This document shows positions 41,036 through 51,142 of a stretch of DNA of 64,000 nt, in pieces. Every line of letters begins with the position of its first letter. Position 1 is the stretch's first letter. Source of the DNA: Gracilaria gracilis. Taxonomy: Eukaryota > Rhodophyta > Florideophyceae > Gracilariales > Gracilariaceae. Where the stretch lies: contig JARGSG010000230.1 of NCBI GenBank assembly GCA_030374805.1, forward strand, positions 62,001 through 126,000, read 5' to 3'. The notes beneath the pieces are model-generated. The model worked only from the letters and a program-made list of their open reading frames with translations, was not told the DNA's origin and ran no database searches. Made by a program: the position numbers and the translations under genes.

Positions 41036-42559
41036 TTACGTTTTGTGCACTAATGTTGCCGTCGATAGAGTATTCGTAACACGGTTTGGCCTGTTCCGAT
41101 GGGGTTTGCTGTTCAATGCGTCTTCAGCAAAACGATTGATAGCATACATTTCTGGTCGGGACTCTCTCAGGAGCTCTTTGTTATGATAGAGAGAGAAGCA
41201 GTTCACATGGAAACCTCTCCCGCACTGGCTACAGGAGTACTTTGTATATCCCTTTCGAAGCGATCGTGATAACAACCTGCACAGAACACAGTAAACTCGC
41301 TTCCCTTCTACTGTTGCAAGCAACACATGCAAAGATGCTGACATTACCTCTGTTGCCTAATTTGTTCCCGAACTACTACCACCGGCACTGATTGCACTAA
41401 TCGAGGCCCGCCTTCGCTTGTATTGTTCCTCTACCATTTGCATGAAAATGCGTTGCTTCATACCCGCAATATCAACTATTGTATCACGGAGCGGGGCAAT
41501 CGCTTTAAGGAGTGCGTGAATGTTTAGGATGCAGGCGTCAAGGAAGAATGTCAAAAAAGTCATGGCCACTCGCCTCTCTCGGCGTATTGTGGCAATGTTA
41601 GAACGTAGCTGATCGAAACGGTCAACGCCGTTCATAAAAAATCATAGGCTACGATGACGGCAGGGACCTGTAACGTTGTACGTCGTAATGACTCTGTCCC
41701 AGTCCAGCGCTGCAGAGGTGCAAGTCCGTGTACGCATTTGATAGAATGCTTATACTCGGAATGAATTCTGGAACTGGGCGTATCGGCCAAATCATTCGTG
41801 TAGAATGAGACGACCGAGCGGTCTTTGAAATCCACAAACCCTGTTCTGACGGCTACAATAGTCGGATCACTTGCACTCGCTCCTTTTTCGTACACCTGCA
41901 CTAACCGCCATTCCCCTCGGCGAGCATGCTTCAGACTTTGAATTGCTTCCTTCAGAGCTGGACGGTTTATACCGTCCACGATATTAAATCTTACTGTTCC
42001 CAACACCTTGCATTCGTTATCGCTAAGCAAATTTAGTTGCTTTGCTAACAAGTGTCGCGTGTAAAAGTTGTCCATAACAAGCAGACGACCATTTGCCTGA
42101 GTGGGGTGGAGGAACGTTTGATGGGCCACTTGTGCACACCAAAGTGCAGATGGAGATGACATTGGCAGCATTGTGCCATCAATCTTACGTGCAACTGCTC
42201 CACTCAGATCACGGAAAACAAACCTTGGTATATCTCTCCACAGGTGCTTGTCCACTTCTGTTTCCAGAGCCATTATCTTGGAAGCTGTGTAAATATGCGT
42301 GGGACCAGCCTACAACTGCATAAAACCTTATGCCAAACTTGACCGGTTTAGACTTCATATACGAACGAGCCCTGGTGCGAGCTTTGCAGCGCACAGTGTT
42401 TTTGTCTAATGTACTAATCCCTACCGGAATGGCAAGGGTTGCGGCATTTCTGCCGAAGTGTTCAAAGAGGTTTCGACTATGTAACAACGGATCCGCACAT
42501 GCAACATCATGGTCGTAAGCTGGATAAATTGAAATGTTTAGAAACGCATCACGACCCAT
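41036..42559 (-). pseudogene. piggyBac transposase, frameshifted
   Basis: Minus-strand frames in order: 42559-42209 with MGRDAFLNI and KARTRARSYMKSKPVKFGIR (the grt--rqy---KPvkwGiK motif next to the first catalytic Asp); 42273-41632 with LLVMDNFYTRHLLAKQL (second Asp, v-DnfYtS--La-L); 41635-41357 with MNGVDRFDQLRSNI (third Asp, n-vD--Dq); 41344-41036 with a cysteine-rich tail (VYCVLCRLLSR...YSCSQCGRGFHVNCFSLYH) equal to the C-terminal ring/PHD-like zinc domain. All landmarks are in the right order but in several frames, so this copy is dead. The start codon is uncertain. Confidence 0.85.
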
Positions 42560-44672
42560 GAATTTCTTAGAAAAAAAAGGTTCCCTAACAGATCACTTGA
42601 AGACCAGTAATCTCGAAGCCTGTTCAAGCGGTGTAGTGACGCGTCTAGCTCAAGTCCGAGATATGCCGGCAACCCATCTTTTCACAATGGCTTTTTGCGT
42701 TTTCCACGTTTGCGGAGGTTCGTGCTGGCCTATGTCCTGATGCAGTTCAAATATGTATCATTTAAAAAGAGCAAAAAGAGTCCCAGTTCACCCTTGTGTT
42801 CATATGCTCGGTTTATAAGAGTCTCCTTTGCTAAGTATAATCCGCTCTTTTCTCCATAGTGCGCAATATGGAACGCTCTTGTAGAGATACGATTTTTTGA
42901 CAGCCCCCAATGCAGAGACAACAAATTCCTCTGAGTCGTCCTCGTCGTAATTATACTCCGCGACTTCTTGAAAGTTACATTTTTTGTCAGTTGAGGGCAC
43001 TGCTTGTTGCTCGGATGCATTTAGAACGGGCAACAGAATATAAGAAGTAGACATATTGGTTTGTGCGGAAAGGGGTAGCGTATAGGCACAACGACAAGCA
43101 CAACGCATGGAAAGTGTCCCAACATTTTAGCGGATATCTAGTTCTGGTACTGGGCTTGTGCAAAGCTTCCAAGTCTCTTAAATTTGTGGGATGCACCCCG
43201 GTTTGATGAGATTGTGGGAGATGCAGCTTTACTGATTTGCGACGCAAATTACGGCACTGTTCTGTAGGCACGGTTACCATTGGAGCAACCGAACTCCAGA
43301 TTATGGTTATCAATTGGTCGTAATCAGTAAATATCTCATCAAGAGCCAATAAAGGACATTTTTCTTATGTCTATCCGTCCAACCCTGAAATCGGCAGAAA
43401 TCCTTAAATCGACAAGGCCCAAAAGGCACTGTATTGACGATTTTTGCCGTTCGGTCCAAAGCATGAAAGTGTTCGGTAGTAAACCTTTTATTACTCACCA
43501 ACAAGCTGGTTTTCGCTACATACTAGAGTGTTGCCGTAAAGAGCAGAACCCTTCCTCACCTTGAAACTACTTTTTTGATAAAAATACCACTAGGTACATC
43601 CGTAACGTATTAATCTTTGAGCCTAATGCGCAACATAGGTCTGACATGATAACAACTTAGAAGCATCTGAGAGTAAAACTTATCTGCAAAATATCTTCTG
43701 TTGGCTCTTCTCTTCGCTCCTCACACGCATCTACATTGCAAAATGGTCTTGTATTGAGGCTATATGGGATACATTCGGATCTCAAAAAGTGACAAATCTA
43801 ACAACATTTAGGAAGTTTTGTAGTACCTCTTAGGCTTGTATACTTAAGATACAAAACATTTACTATATCTACTACTCACTAGAAAGTAAAAGAACCAGTT
43901 ATTACTAGTGAAAACTTGAGTAGAAGCGGTCAAGATGCAGTAAGATAACACATGAAATCTGGCGAAGATTGAAACCTGGCAGTTCGGTGCAAAAAAACTG
44001 CATTTTAATTGGATAAAAGGCTGCAAATGCTTTGTCGATTTTGGGAAACGTCGATTTCAGGGTGCTAGAGAGGGGTGATTGTTATGCAAATCTTACCAGT
44101 TCTATCCTAACATGAATACCGGTATTCTCAGTAGGTCTAGCTGTTTGTTTTCCTAATAGATTAAGCTTCTGATGGGCAGAAATAGTGGTTTGGTTCCAGA
44201 GATACGGCCTTTCTACAAAAAAGTCCCAAAATTTTGGGCTGCCTTGTCGATTTAAGGTATGGACATATACTATTGTAGACATAAGAATTGTAACCACCTG
44301 GCACTCGGACGACCATTTGGTTTTACTGTCACCCAATCAGGTTTATTCCTTATGACTACAGTGCGCGAAACGGCTATACGACACCCCAGATTTTTGCCCG
44401 CACATGCCATTGTACTTCAGCTTACAATCAGTGCTTCACATAAGCAATACGTTACATAAAACCGAATAAAATCAGCCTTGTTCCATGTCCCAAAGCGATC
44501 AAATTCTCACGCAAGTACCAAACGGCTACCTTACTCAGCGAAGTCGTTATACGACAGGTTGACTTCCCAAACGCAGTACAGTTATTAGTAGCAAACTAGA
44601 AACCCTTTAGCACCATTACTCCGTCCACCAGAAGCATCTACGAGTAGTCAATTTGTTTCAGACACATCCAAT

Positions 44673-45669
44673 ATGCCGAAAGGAAAATTCTTGACTGACA
44701 AAAAAGGCCAAATAGAAGCATTTAAGGCCACTGATCCTTCCGTTTCAGCAATCTAAAACAATATCAAACGCAGTAGAGACGTCATTACCCGTTACCTCAG
44801 AGACCCCACAGGGTATGGAAAGAAAAAAACTACTACAAAAGGCACCAAACTCTCCGCCACAGCCTGGCGTTTGCTAGTAAGGAAGGCATCTAAAGGCCAC
44901 CAGTCGGCATCTCAGCTCAGAACTACCTTTCAACTGCCAATATCTAAGCGGCGTGTGCAGCAAAATTTATCCCAGACATCATATGTGAAGCACGTGAAGA
45001 TCAAGATGGCGCCCTCTTTACAAAAACACCATAAAGTTCACCGGCTAAATTGGGCCAGAAAAAGGCATGCATAAGCACCGGGTGATTGGAGTCGAGTTAT
45101 CTTTTACGATGAGAAGAAATTTAATTTGGATGGTCCGAACGGGTTTGCCTACTACTGGCATGATAAGGGCAAGGAACAAAAGGTAATGTCAAAAAGACAA
45201 AAAAAAGGAAACGGTGTTATGGTTTAGGGCTGTTTAACGGAAACCGGTGTTGGAAAATTGGCTATACTACACGGCAATCAAAACTCGCAGAAGTATGTCA
45301 GTACACTGGAGAACTATTTGCTACCTTTTGTAGCAAGGACTATGGTAGGGGGTTGGAAATTTCAGCAAGATAATGCAGCTATTCACACTTCTAAGTTTAC
45401 TAAGGACTGGTTTTTATCAAAGAATATCTAAGATATGGATTGCCCTGCGAGAAGCCCGGATTTGAATCCAATTGAGAACCTTTTGGGGCTTGCTTGCAAG
45501 GCGTGTCTATGCCGATGCGAGACAGTTTCAATCGGTGGAAGAGTTGGTGGAATGTGTTGTGTTGGAGTGGAACAAAATAGACCGTAAGACGTGGTACAAC
45601 CTCGTACAGAGTATGACAAGGCGTTGTGCGTCTTTCTTAGAAAGACAGGGAATGAAAACAGACTACTAG
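44673..45669 (+). pseudogene. Tc1-like transposase relic nested in the piggyBac-like element
   Basis: It starts MPKGKFLTDKKGQIEAFK at 44673. An HTH-like N-terminus is followed by [29 protein letters not shown] (first Asp of DDE), [46 protein letters not shown] (second Asp), DMDCPARSPDLNPIENL (WPa-SPDLNPIEnlWg, third acidic residue), then in another frame LVQSMTRRCASFLERQG. There are stop codons at 44754, 45073, 45226 and 45429 and a frameshift near 45485. It is about 332 codons, the normal length for the family. Confidence 0.8.
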
Positions 45670-45909
45670 AGTCATTGTAACGTTGCCAGTGTGTCAAAGT
45701 TGTTCACCTGTCGTATAGTAATTTCACCCCTTCAATAGCCTCTAAGAGAATATGTTTGTTTTTGCTCACGCTTTTTGGCTTTTTCTGCTTTTGTTTTATT
45801 TTGTTTTATGCTCTTGTTCAGTCCACAAACTTTGAAGCTTCAGCTACGAAGAATGTGCATGCAACGGACAAATAGCTGGGGTGTCGTATAAGGATTTCGC
45901 TCACTGTAC

Positions 45910-45946
45910 ATATGTAGACATAAGCTTTCAGCGCCTAAGGGGTTAA
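45910..45946. repeat. piggyBac right terminal inverted repeat and TTAA site
   Basis: tatgtagacataagctttca then gcgcctaaggggttaa. The complement aligns with the left end over about 32 bp with a 2 bp gap and a few mismatches. Confidence 0.85.
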
Positions 45947-46445
45947 GTTATTTCCCGACACATTTTTAGTGAGGACTGTTGTATTGTGGGGGGGTGTCTT
46001 AAAATTTCGAGCGGGAGTAGCTCTACAAGTGGGGGATGGCTTTCTAATTTCACGGGCGCGGTGGTGGACATCTATATGCAATTTGCAATTAGATTTACAG
46101 CTCCGCACAGTCTGGGATGCTGTCTGTAATGGGGGTCCGCTGGAAGGTTTTTATGAAATGTTTCCACTCAAACATTTTCTAAAAATTAAATGGATTAAAA
46201 TCCATAAATGTTTTCTACATTTCGGATAATTGCGCTTCGGTAATTGGACTTGCAAATATGAAGGAAAGTTTAACCTTTCCCAGCGGTCATACCCCTTGGC
46301 AGTTGCTGGCGAGCCAGCACCCACGATAGATAGCAGGTGAGCCTTCTTATATAACTTGCGCCGGTCGCTTTCGCGACTCACGATCGCGCCGAGTGTCGCG
46401 CCCTTCTCTATTGGCGCTTGTGGCACAATACCGAGCTAACCCGCA
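45947..46445. promoter_or_regulatory. Upstream region of the SNF5 gene
   Basis: No ORF of note. The last 100 bp become GC-rich (gcgccggtcgctttcgcgactcacgatcgcgcc region) just before the ATG at 46446, with small inverted words (tcgcgact / agtgtcgcg). No TATA box is obvious. Confidence 0.35.
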
Positions 46446-48779
46446 ATGCGCGGTTCTACAGCTAATATGCCTTCGGAAGAGGCTTTGCGCGAGATGATGC
46501 GCGCCGCTGCCGCCACTGCTTCCGCCGCTGCCGGCGATGCATCTGTCGCTGCAGCCGCAGTTACTTCATCAGAAGCTACCCGCTATGTTCGCCATTCTAC
46601 CGGCCGCTCTTCGGCAAATCGCCGCCAGAGTATTAGCATGCTTCCGCCAACCCTCGGCGGTGAACAGTTTCGCCAAGGCGCCCCATTGCCTCCCGTTGAA
46701 GGCGGTGTTCGATGGAAGAAAATTCAAGCCGTCGCGCGAGAGATTGCAGCCAAGTGGACCCATCCTCCCGGCTCGTCGCAGTACGAAACACCCACGCTTC
46801 ATAATGTGCGTGCCATTCTCTACATGAACAAGAGTCTCATAACACAATCTTTTGTGTCGCACGTTTCTGGCGTCTCGCAAGGTAGCTTGAGCCATTACGT
46901 GCGCGGGCTCTTTCGCGGAAATCAGAAGAATGTCGATGACCGACTTGCCATTTTCGTCGAGAAGTTTGCCGAGGGACATCTGGATAAGTTCCTGGAGGAG
47001 GCACGCTCCGGAACTCGCCCCATTGGCCGCCCAGCGTTTTACGATTCTCTCAACCTTACAACCGTTGCACCTCACAGATCCACTCAATCCACCCCATCTG
47101 CCCAACCTGTCGCAACTAATGTTACCGATAGTCGTCCCCCAGTACCTCCGCCACCGCCCCCTCAGTTACAACCGGCGCCTTGGACACGCCCGCCGCCACC
47201 GCCGCCCCCTCCATCACTTCCGCCGAGCACATCAGTGTCTCCTACTTCAAAACCAGCGAAGACGGGAGCACCAGACGCCGACAAAGTCGCGGATGCTGAC
47301 AAGTCCACTGACCAAGAGAAACCATCAGATCAAGATCAAGCTACGCCAACAGGAAAGTTGAGACGGGCAGAGGAGAAGCGTCTGAGCGAAAGAGCTCGCC
47401 GTGCTCAGCAAAGGGCTCAGAAGCAGAGGTCAGGGAAACGCCCTCGTCCGGTTTTTCCGCCTATTCCAGAAGAAACTAAAGAGCCAACTTCTGTCCTCGC
47501 TGTGGAGAAGGCCTACCATGCCTTGGTTGCTCCGAAATGGACAGGCGAATTTGCGGAGGCTGAACCGCTGCTCATTCCTATCGAATTGTATGTAACCATT
47601 GGCGAGAATACCCTTCACATGTACACACAATGGGACGTGAACGAGCGACAACTTGCCCCGGAAAACGTTGCTGATTATATCAGACGCGCTAGAAAACTTC
47701 CAGAAGAGTTCGTGTTGCCAATCGCGTTTCAAATTCGCCGAAATCTGTTCGAAGCGGGTGTGATTTGCCCACCACCTCCTGATATTTCGGAAGCAGAAAA
47801 CCGCCGGTTGATCAAGATTGTGGTAGAACTTAAGGACGGTGACACAGTTCATGTTCTCCGAGACGAATTTGAATGGGATCTTGGATACGGGAGTGTAAAC
47901 TCTCCGGAACTCTTTGCACAGCTTCTCTGCACAGATGCTAACATATCTCCGAAACATGTCCCAGAGGTCTCCCGAGCATTGCGAAAGCAGCTTGTGCGGG
48001 CTCATGCTATTGCTTTTGGAGATGAAGAAACAAGAAAGCTGGCCCAGAGAGACTTGGCAGAAGATGACCCTCTCCGTGAGAAGCTTCCCCCCGTAGGTTC
48101 TGCCTTGATAAAATGCACTGCGGAGGATATTCGTGTAAGGGATCGCGAAGAAAACGAACTTGCAATTAGAAATCTCTTCGTCAGACCACTTTTGGATTCT
48201 ATTCCGCTGGAGTCTGAACGACGCAAGGCAGAACGCGTGAAAAAAGCGGCTGAAGAAAGGCTCAGACATGAACTTGAAATCGTTCGACGCATAGAATTAG
48301 CCGAGTTGGCGAAGAGAAATGCTGATATCGAACAAGCACGGAAGGAAGTAGAGGAAGAAGCAGTTCAGGTTTATCAACACAGGAACTTAGATTTCCGTCC
48401 GTACCTTAAACTACGGGTTGCACGGGACGAGAGCCCGAGTCTCTGGATGCCTGCCGCGTTCGACAGAAGACGACGAAAGCAGCTCACATTTCCAATGACC
48501 CAACCCTCACGTAAGAACACTGGCCATAACATTGTATTCTCAAGAATTGCGAAAAGAAGAAGACCGGGAATTCGGAAGGGTCACGATGAAAAAACTTTAG
48601 GACGCGCGTCGGAAAAGAGCGAGATTCATGTTGCGAAAAAGCAGAAGACGGAACCAACGATTTACGCAGGGAAGACATTGTCATCGAGCGACAACAAGGA
48701 AGTTATGCTTAAGCTTAGAGTACGAAGCCCAGATAATGCAGCTCAGAAGAAGACGCCAGTTCCAAAACGTCGACGATGA
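46446..48779 (+). CDS. SNF5/SMARCB1-family chromatin remodelling subunit
   Basis: This is an intact 777 aa ORF. The SNF5 domain has its two repeats: about residues 376-440 (LIPIELYVTIGENTLHMYTQ, WDVNERQLAPENVADYIRR, VLPIAFQIRRNL) and about 454-522 (IKIVVELKDGDTVHVLRDEF, EWDLGYGSVNSPELFAQLLC, VSRALRKQLVRAHAIAF). This domain is the core subunit of SWI/SNF and RSC nucleosome remodellers. Before it come an Ala-rich N-terminus, a helix-turn-helix-like segment (about 116-185), a polyproline stretch (about 230-275) and a charged coiled region. The long basic C-terminus (about 530-777) ends in a tandem repeat. The animal protein is about 385 aa, so this one is long. The start is the first ATG after a GC-rich leader; MPSEEAL eight codons on is the alternative. 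Confidence 0.9.
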   Translation: MRGSTANMPSEEALREMMRAAAATASAAAGDASVAAAAVTSSEATRYVRHSTGRSSANRRQSISMLPPTLGGEQFRQGAPLPPVEGGVRWKKIQAVAREIAAKWTHPPGSSQYETPTLHNVRAILYMNKSLITQSFVSHVSGVSQGSLSHYVRGLFRGNQKNVDDRLAIFVEKFAEGHLDKFLEEARSGTRPIGRPAFYDSLNLTTVAPHRSTQSTPSAQPVATNVTDSRPPVPPPPPPQLQPAPWTRPPPPPPPPSLPPSTSVSPTSKPAKTGAPDADKVADADKSTDQEKPSDQDQATPTGKLRRAEEKRLSERARRAQQRAQKQRSGKRPRPVFPPIPEETKEPTSVLAVEKAYHALVAPKWTGEFAEAEPLLIPIELYVTIGENTLHMYTQWDVNERQLAPENVADYIRRARKLPEEFVLPIAFQIRRNLFEAGVICPPPPDISEAENRRLIKIVVELKDGDTVHVLRDEFEWDLGYGSVNSPELFAQLLCTDANISPKHVPEVSRALRKQLVRAHAIAFGDEETRKLAQRDLAEDDPLREKLPPVGSALIKCTAEDIRVRDREENELAIRNLFVRPLLDSIPLESERRKAERVKKAAEERLRHELEIVRRIELAELAKRNADIEQARKEVEEEAVQVYQHRNLDFRPYLKLRVARDESPSLWMPAAFDRRRRKQLTFPMTQPSRKNTGHNIVFSRIAKRRRPGIRKGHDEKTLGRASEKSEIHVAKKQKTEPTIYAGKTLSSSDNKEVMLKLRVRSPDNAAQKKTPVPKRRR

Positions 48780-48957
48780 AATGTGGGGTTGTCAAGCTTT
48801 GAGTACGAAGCCCACTCAATGCAGCTCTGAAGAAGACGCCAGCTTCAAAACGTCGAGGACGAATTGTGGGGTTGTCAAGCCTCGGGTTCGATGCGCACTC
48901 AATGCAACTCAGAAAAAGACGTCAGCTGCAATACGTCGACGATGAATTGCGGGGTTT
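48712..48957 (+). repeat. 83 bp tandem repeat, three copies, starting inside the SNF5 stop region
   Basis: gtcgacgatgaa-type landmarks lie at 48769, 48852 and 48935, and gagtacgaagccc at 48718 and 48801, giving an exact period of 83. The first unit encodes the last residues of SNF5 (SPDNAAQKKTPVPKRRR). The others lie after the stop. Because 83 is not a multiple of 3, later units are read out of phase. Frame 3 of the last unit again gives NATQKKTSAAIRRR-stop. Confidence 0.9.
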
Positions 48958-49377
48958 TCTTGAAGGGCATATGCGTTTGCCGCTCTGTGTGGTTTTGTTT
49001 ATACTAAGATCCTCGGGAATGAAGTACTACATGGTATCTAAAGCATTGCACTCAAATGTCGACATCTTCTATGATAAGACTTAGTGCTTACAAAAGTTCT
49101 CGTATTGCTGATAATACGACACTGGTCCCATACTAATGCAGACAAAGCTGCGGAGAGTCGTCCCGCACTGCCTATATAAACTGGACGCGCAGCCCGAACG
49201 ATTACGACAACCGTCCTGGTACTTCGCAGCTTGCGGAGTCTTCTATATCGTGGTTGCTTGCGACAAGGCGAATTTGAAGTCTTCTGCGGATATCTTTCTT
49301 CTGTCGCAGACTACGCTTTGCTTTCTGTCGCCAATTGGTCACTAACTTGGAAAACATTGACTTTGTTACCATACGCC
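48958..49377. promoter_or_regulatory. Intergenic region before the protease gene
   Basis: Frames here use no ATG leading into the protease (the open frame back to 49231 begins at TTG). It probably holds the SNF5 3' end and the protease promoter. No specific element recognised. Confidence 0.4.
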
Positions 49378-51057
49378 ATGGATTCCAAAGTCATCTTTGA
49401 TTTACTTGTGGGGTCATGGACCTGCGCAAGAGGTGTACGAAGAGCTCCATGTCTTGCTCTCGTATACATTTTGTTCTTGTGCTCTCTGATAACCTTCACT
49501 GAGTGCAAGAACACTCCGTGGCACTTGCAGCGAATAGTGCAGAGAAATGCACTATCCCGAGGGCAGCTGGAGAGCGGAGAGGCGGCTTTCAACATGTCGT
49601 CAATTGCACAAAGACCAGTGAATGTCTATGTGCTGGACAGCGGGATTCGAACGACGCACAAGGAGTTCGAGGGCAATCGAGCCATCCTCGGTCCGAATAT
49701 CCGCAGTCCAGGAAAGAGCTCGACGGACTGCAACGGGCATGGAACGCACGTTGCTGCATTGGCTGTCGGAGCGCGGAGCGGGGTGGCAACAAAAGCACGA
49801 GCGATATCGGTAAAAGTGCTTGATTGCCAGGGGAAAGGGTCCTGCGCTGACATCCTTGCAGGGATGGAGTGGGTGGTGCAGGACAGTTTGATGCGCCGCC
49901 GGCGGGGAGAGCGGTCGGTATTGGTCATGTCTGTCGGATCCACCAGTGACGCATGTTCCGATACCGGGGAGGCGGCGCGGAAGTTGTGGAAGGCAGGGGT
50001 GTTCGTTGCTGCGGCTGCGGGAAATCGCCAGTCCGACGCTTGTGACTTGTACCCAGCCCGAAGCAAATACACGATGGCTGTCGGTGCGGTGGACAGCCAG
50101 GACAGGCTCTACGAGAAGAACAACATGGGTTCTTGCGTAGATATCTTTGCGCCGGGGGTTGAACTCAGGTCAGCGGCCGCGCTGGAATCGGACACCGAGA
50201 TGACGGTGAAGTCCGGTACCAGCATGGCCACCCCGCTTGTGGGTGGAACGGCGGCGTTGATCCTTGGGGCACGGTGGTTGCTCTCTGCCGACCAGGTGAA
50301 GGAGGTGTTGATCTCTTCCAGCACGAAGAACAAAGTGCTGGAAAGAGATGGAAGAGTGATGACGGGCACGAAGAACCGTCTGCTATACGCCCCTTGGAAC
50401 CGGTTGTTCACCGATATAAAAATGAACGCCGGGGTGCAAGACAAGGGCGCGTACGACAGAGCGGCGCCGTCTGCCAAGATGGGGGTGGGTGAGAACTCAA
50501 GCTCGTCTCTGCTGTCGGTTTCGTTGACATTCACACCTGGTGTATCGCCGGCTATGACCTATTCTACAATCCAAGTCAAACGGTCACTAGCACTACTAAC
50601 GGGAGTGAAGGCGCGTTGGATTGTGGTACGACGCGCGCATGGAGTGACGTTTCAGCTGAATGAATCAGAGCCAGAACAGGTTCCGTTGGTATTTTACATT
50701 TCCACGCATACAAAGTGGGCGAGTTTGTACGCGTCGCGCATCAAGAATACGATCTCAAGTGGGAGACTTATTGCGAACAGTTTTGAGAATGTGACAGTGG
50801 CATCTGTGGAGGAGGCAGTGAAGCTGAATGTGACGCTGCCCGACGTTGCTCCGGAGGTGCCTGACGGGCTTGACAACAGAAGTTCAGATGGACAGGGGGG
50901 CATTAACATGCAGCTGTTTTTCAAGGCAATGATGGTAATATTCAGTATCGCAGTGCTTGTGTCGGTGGCTATCATTGCGTACAGCTTCGAAATGTGGCGG
51001 GTTCGTCGAAGGCGGCAACGGGAGTCGGAGGAAGCCGGGTTGGCGACAGAAGTGTGA
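49378..51057 (+). CDS. Membrane-anchored subtilisin-like serine protease (S8, proteinase K type)
   Basis: A 559 aa protein from the first in-frame ATG. A hydrophobic segment at residues 25-41 could be a signal peptide or anchor. The catalytic triad is complete: Asp87 in VYVLDSGIRTTH, His121 in DCNGHGTHVAALAVG, Ser282 in SGTSMATPLVGGTAAL, and the oxyanion Asn216 in AAAAGN. Cysteines flank these as in proteinase K relatives. There is only about 40 residues between the N-terminal hydrophobic stretch and the protease core, so no full I9 propeptide is visible. The C-terminal region ends with a transmembrane helix (FKAMMVIFSIAVLVSVAIIA) and a basic cytoplasmic tail (RVRRRRQRE). It probably acts on the secretory pathway or cell surface. 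It converges on MPDU1 with an 85 bp gap. Confidence 0.9.
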   Translation: MDSKVIFDLLVGSWTCARGVRRAPCLALVYILFLCSLITFTECKNTPWHLQRIVQRNALSRGQLESGEAAFNMSSIAQRPVNVYVLDSGIRTTHKEFEGNRAILGPNIRSPGKSSTDCNGHGTHVAALAVGARSGVATKARAISVKVLDCQGKGSCADILAGMEWVVQDSLMRRRRGERSVLVMSVGSTSDACSDTGEAARKLWKAGVFVAAAAGNRQSDACDLYPARSKYTMAVGAVDSQDRLYEKNNMGSCVDIFAPGVELRSAAALESDTEMTVKSGTSMATPLVGGTAALILGARWLLSADQVKEVLISSSTKNKVLERDGRVMTGTKNRLLYAPWNRLFTDIKMNAGVQDKGAYDRAAPSAKMGVGENSSSSLLSVSLTFTPGVSPAMTYSTIQVKRSLALLTGVKARWIVVRRAHGVTFQLNESEPEQVPLVFYISTHTKWASLYASRIKNTISSGRLIANSFENVTVASVEEAVKLNVTLPDVAPEVPDGLDNRSSDGQGGINMQLFFKAMMVIFSIAVLVSVAIIAYSFEMWRVRRRRQRESEEAGLATEV

Positions 51058-51142
51058 GGCGCGCAGAGTGGGGGGTGAAACAGTGAACTGAGGGGAGGTT
51101 GGAGACAACAAGAAGGACAGGACAGTATAATGTATAAAGGTG

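Larger units (their letters stand above)
39831..45946 (-). mobile_element. piggyBac-like transposon with TTAA target duplication
   Basis: The left end is TTAA then CCCTTTGAGACCTGAAAT...CTTATGTCTACA (39831-39866). The right end is the complement of TTAA then CCCCTTAGGCGCTGAAAG.CTTATGTCTACA (45910-45946). Both ends have the inverted repeat and the TTAA duplication that define piggyBac elements. Inside is a broken piggyBac transposase on the minus strand (41036-42559). The 6.1 kb length, larger than usual, is partly explained by a nested Tc1-like relic. A subterminal gtagacataagaa word recurs near 39873 and 44272. Confidence 0.85.
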
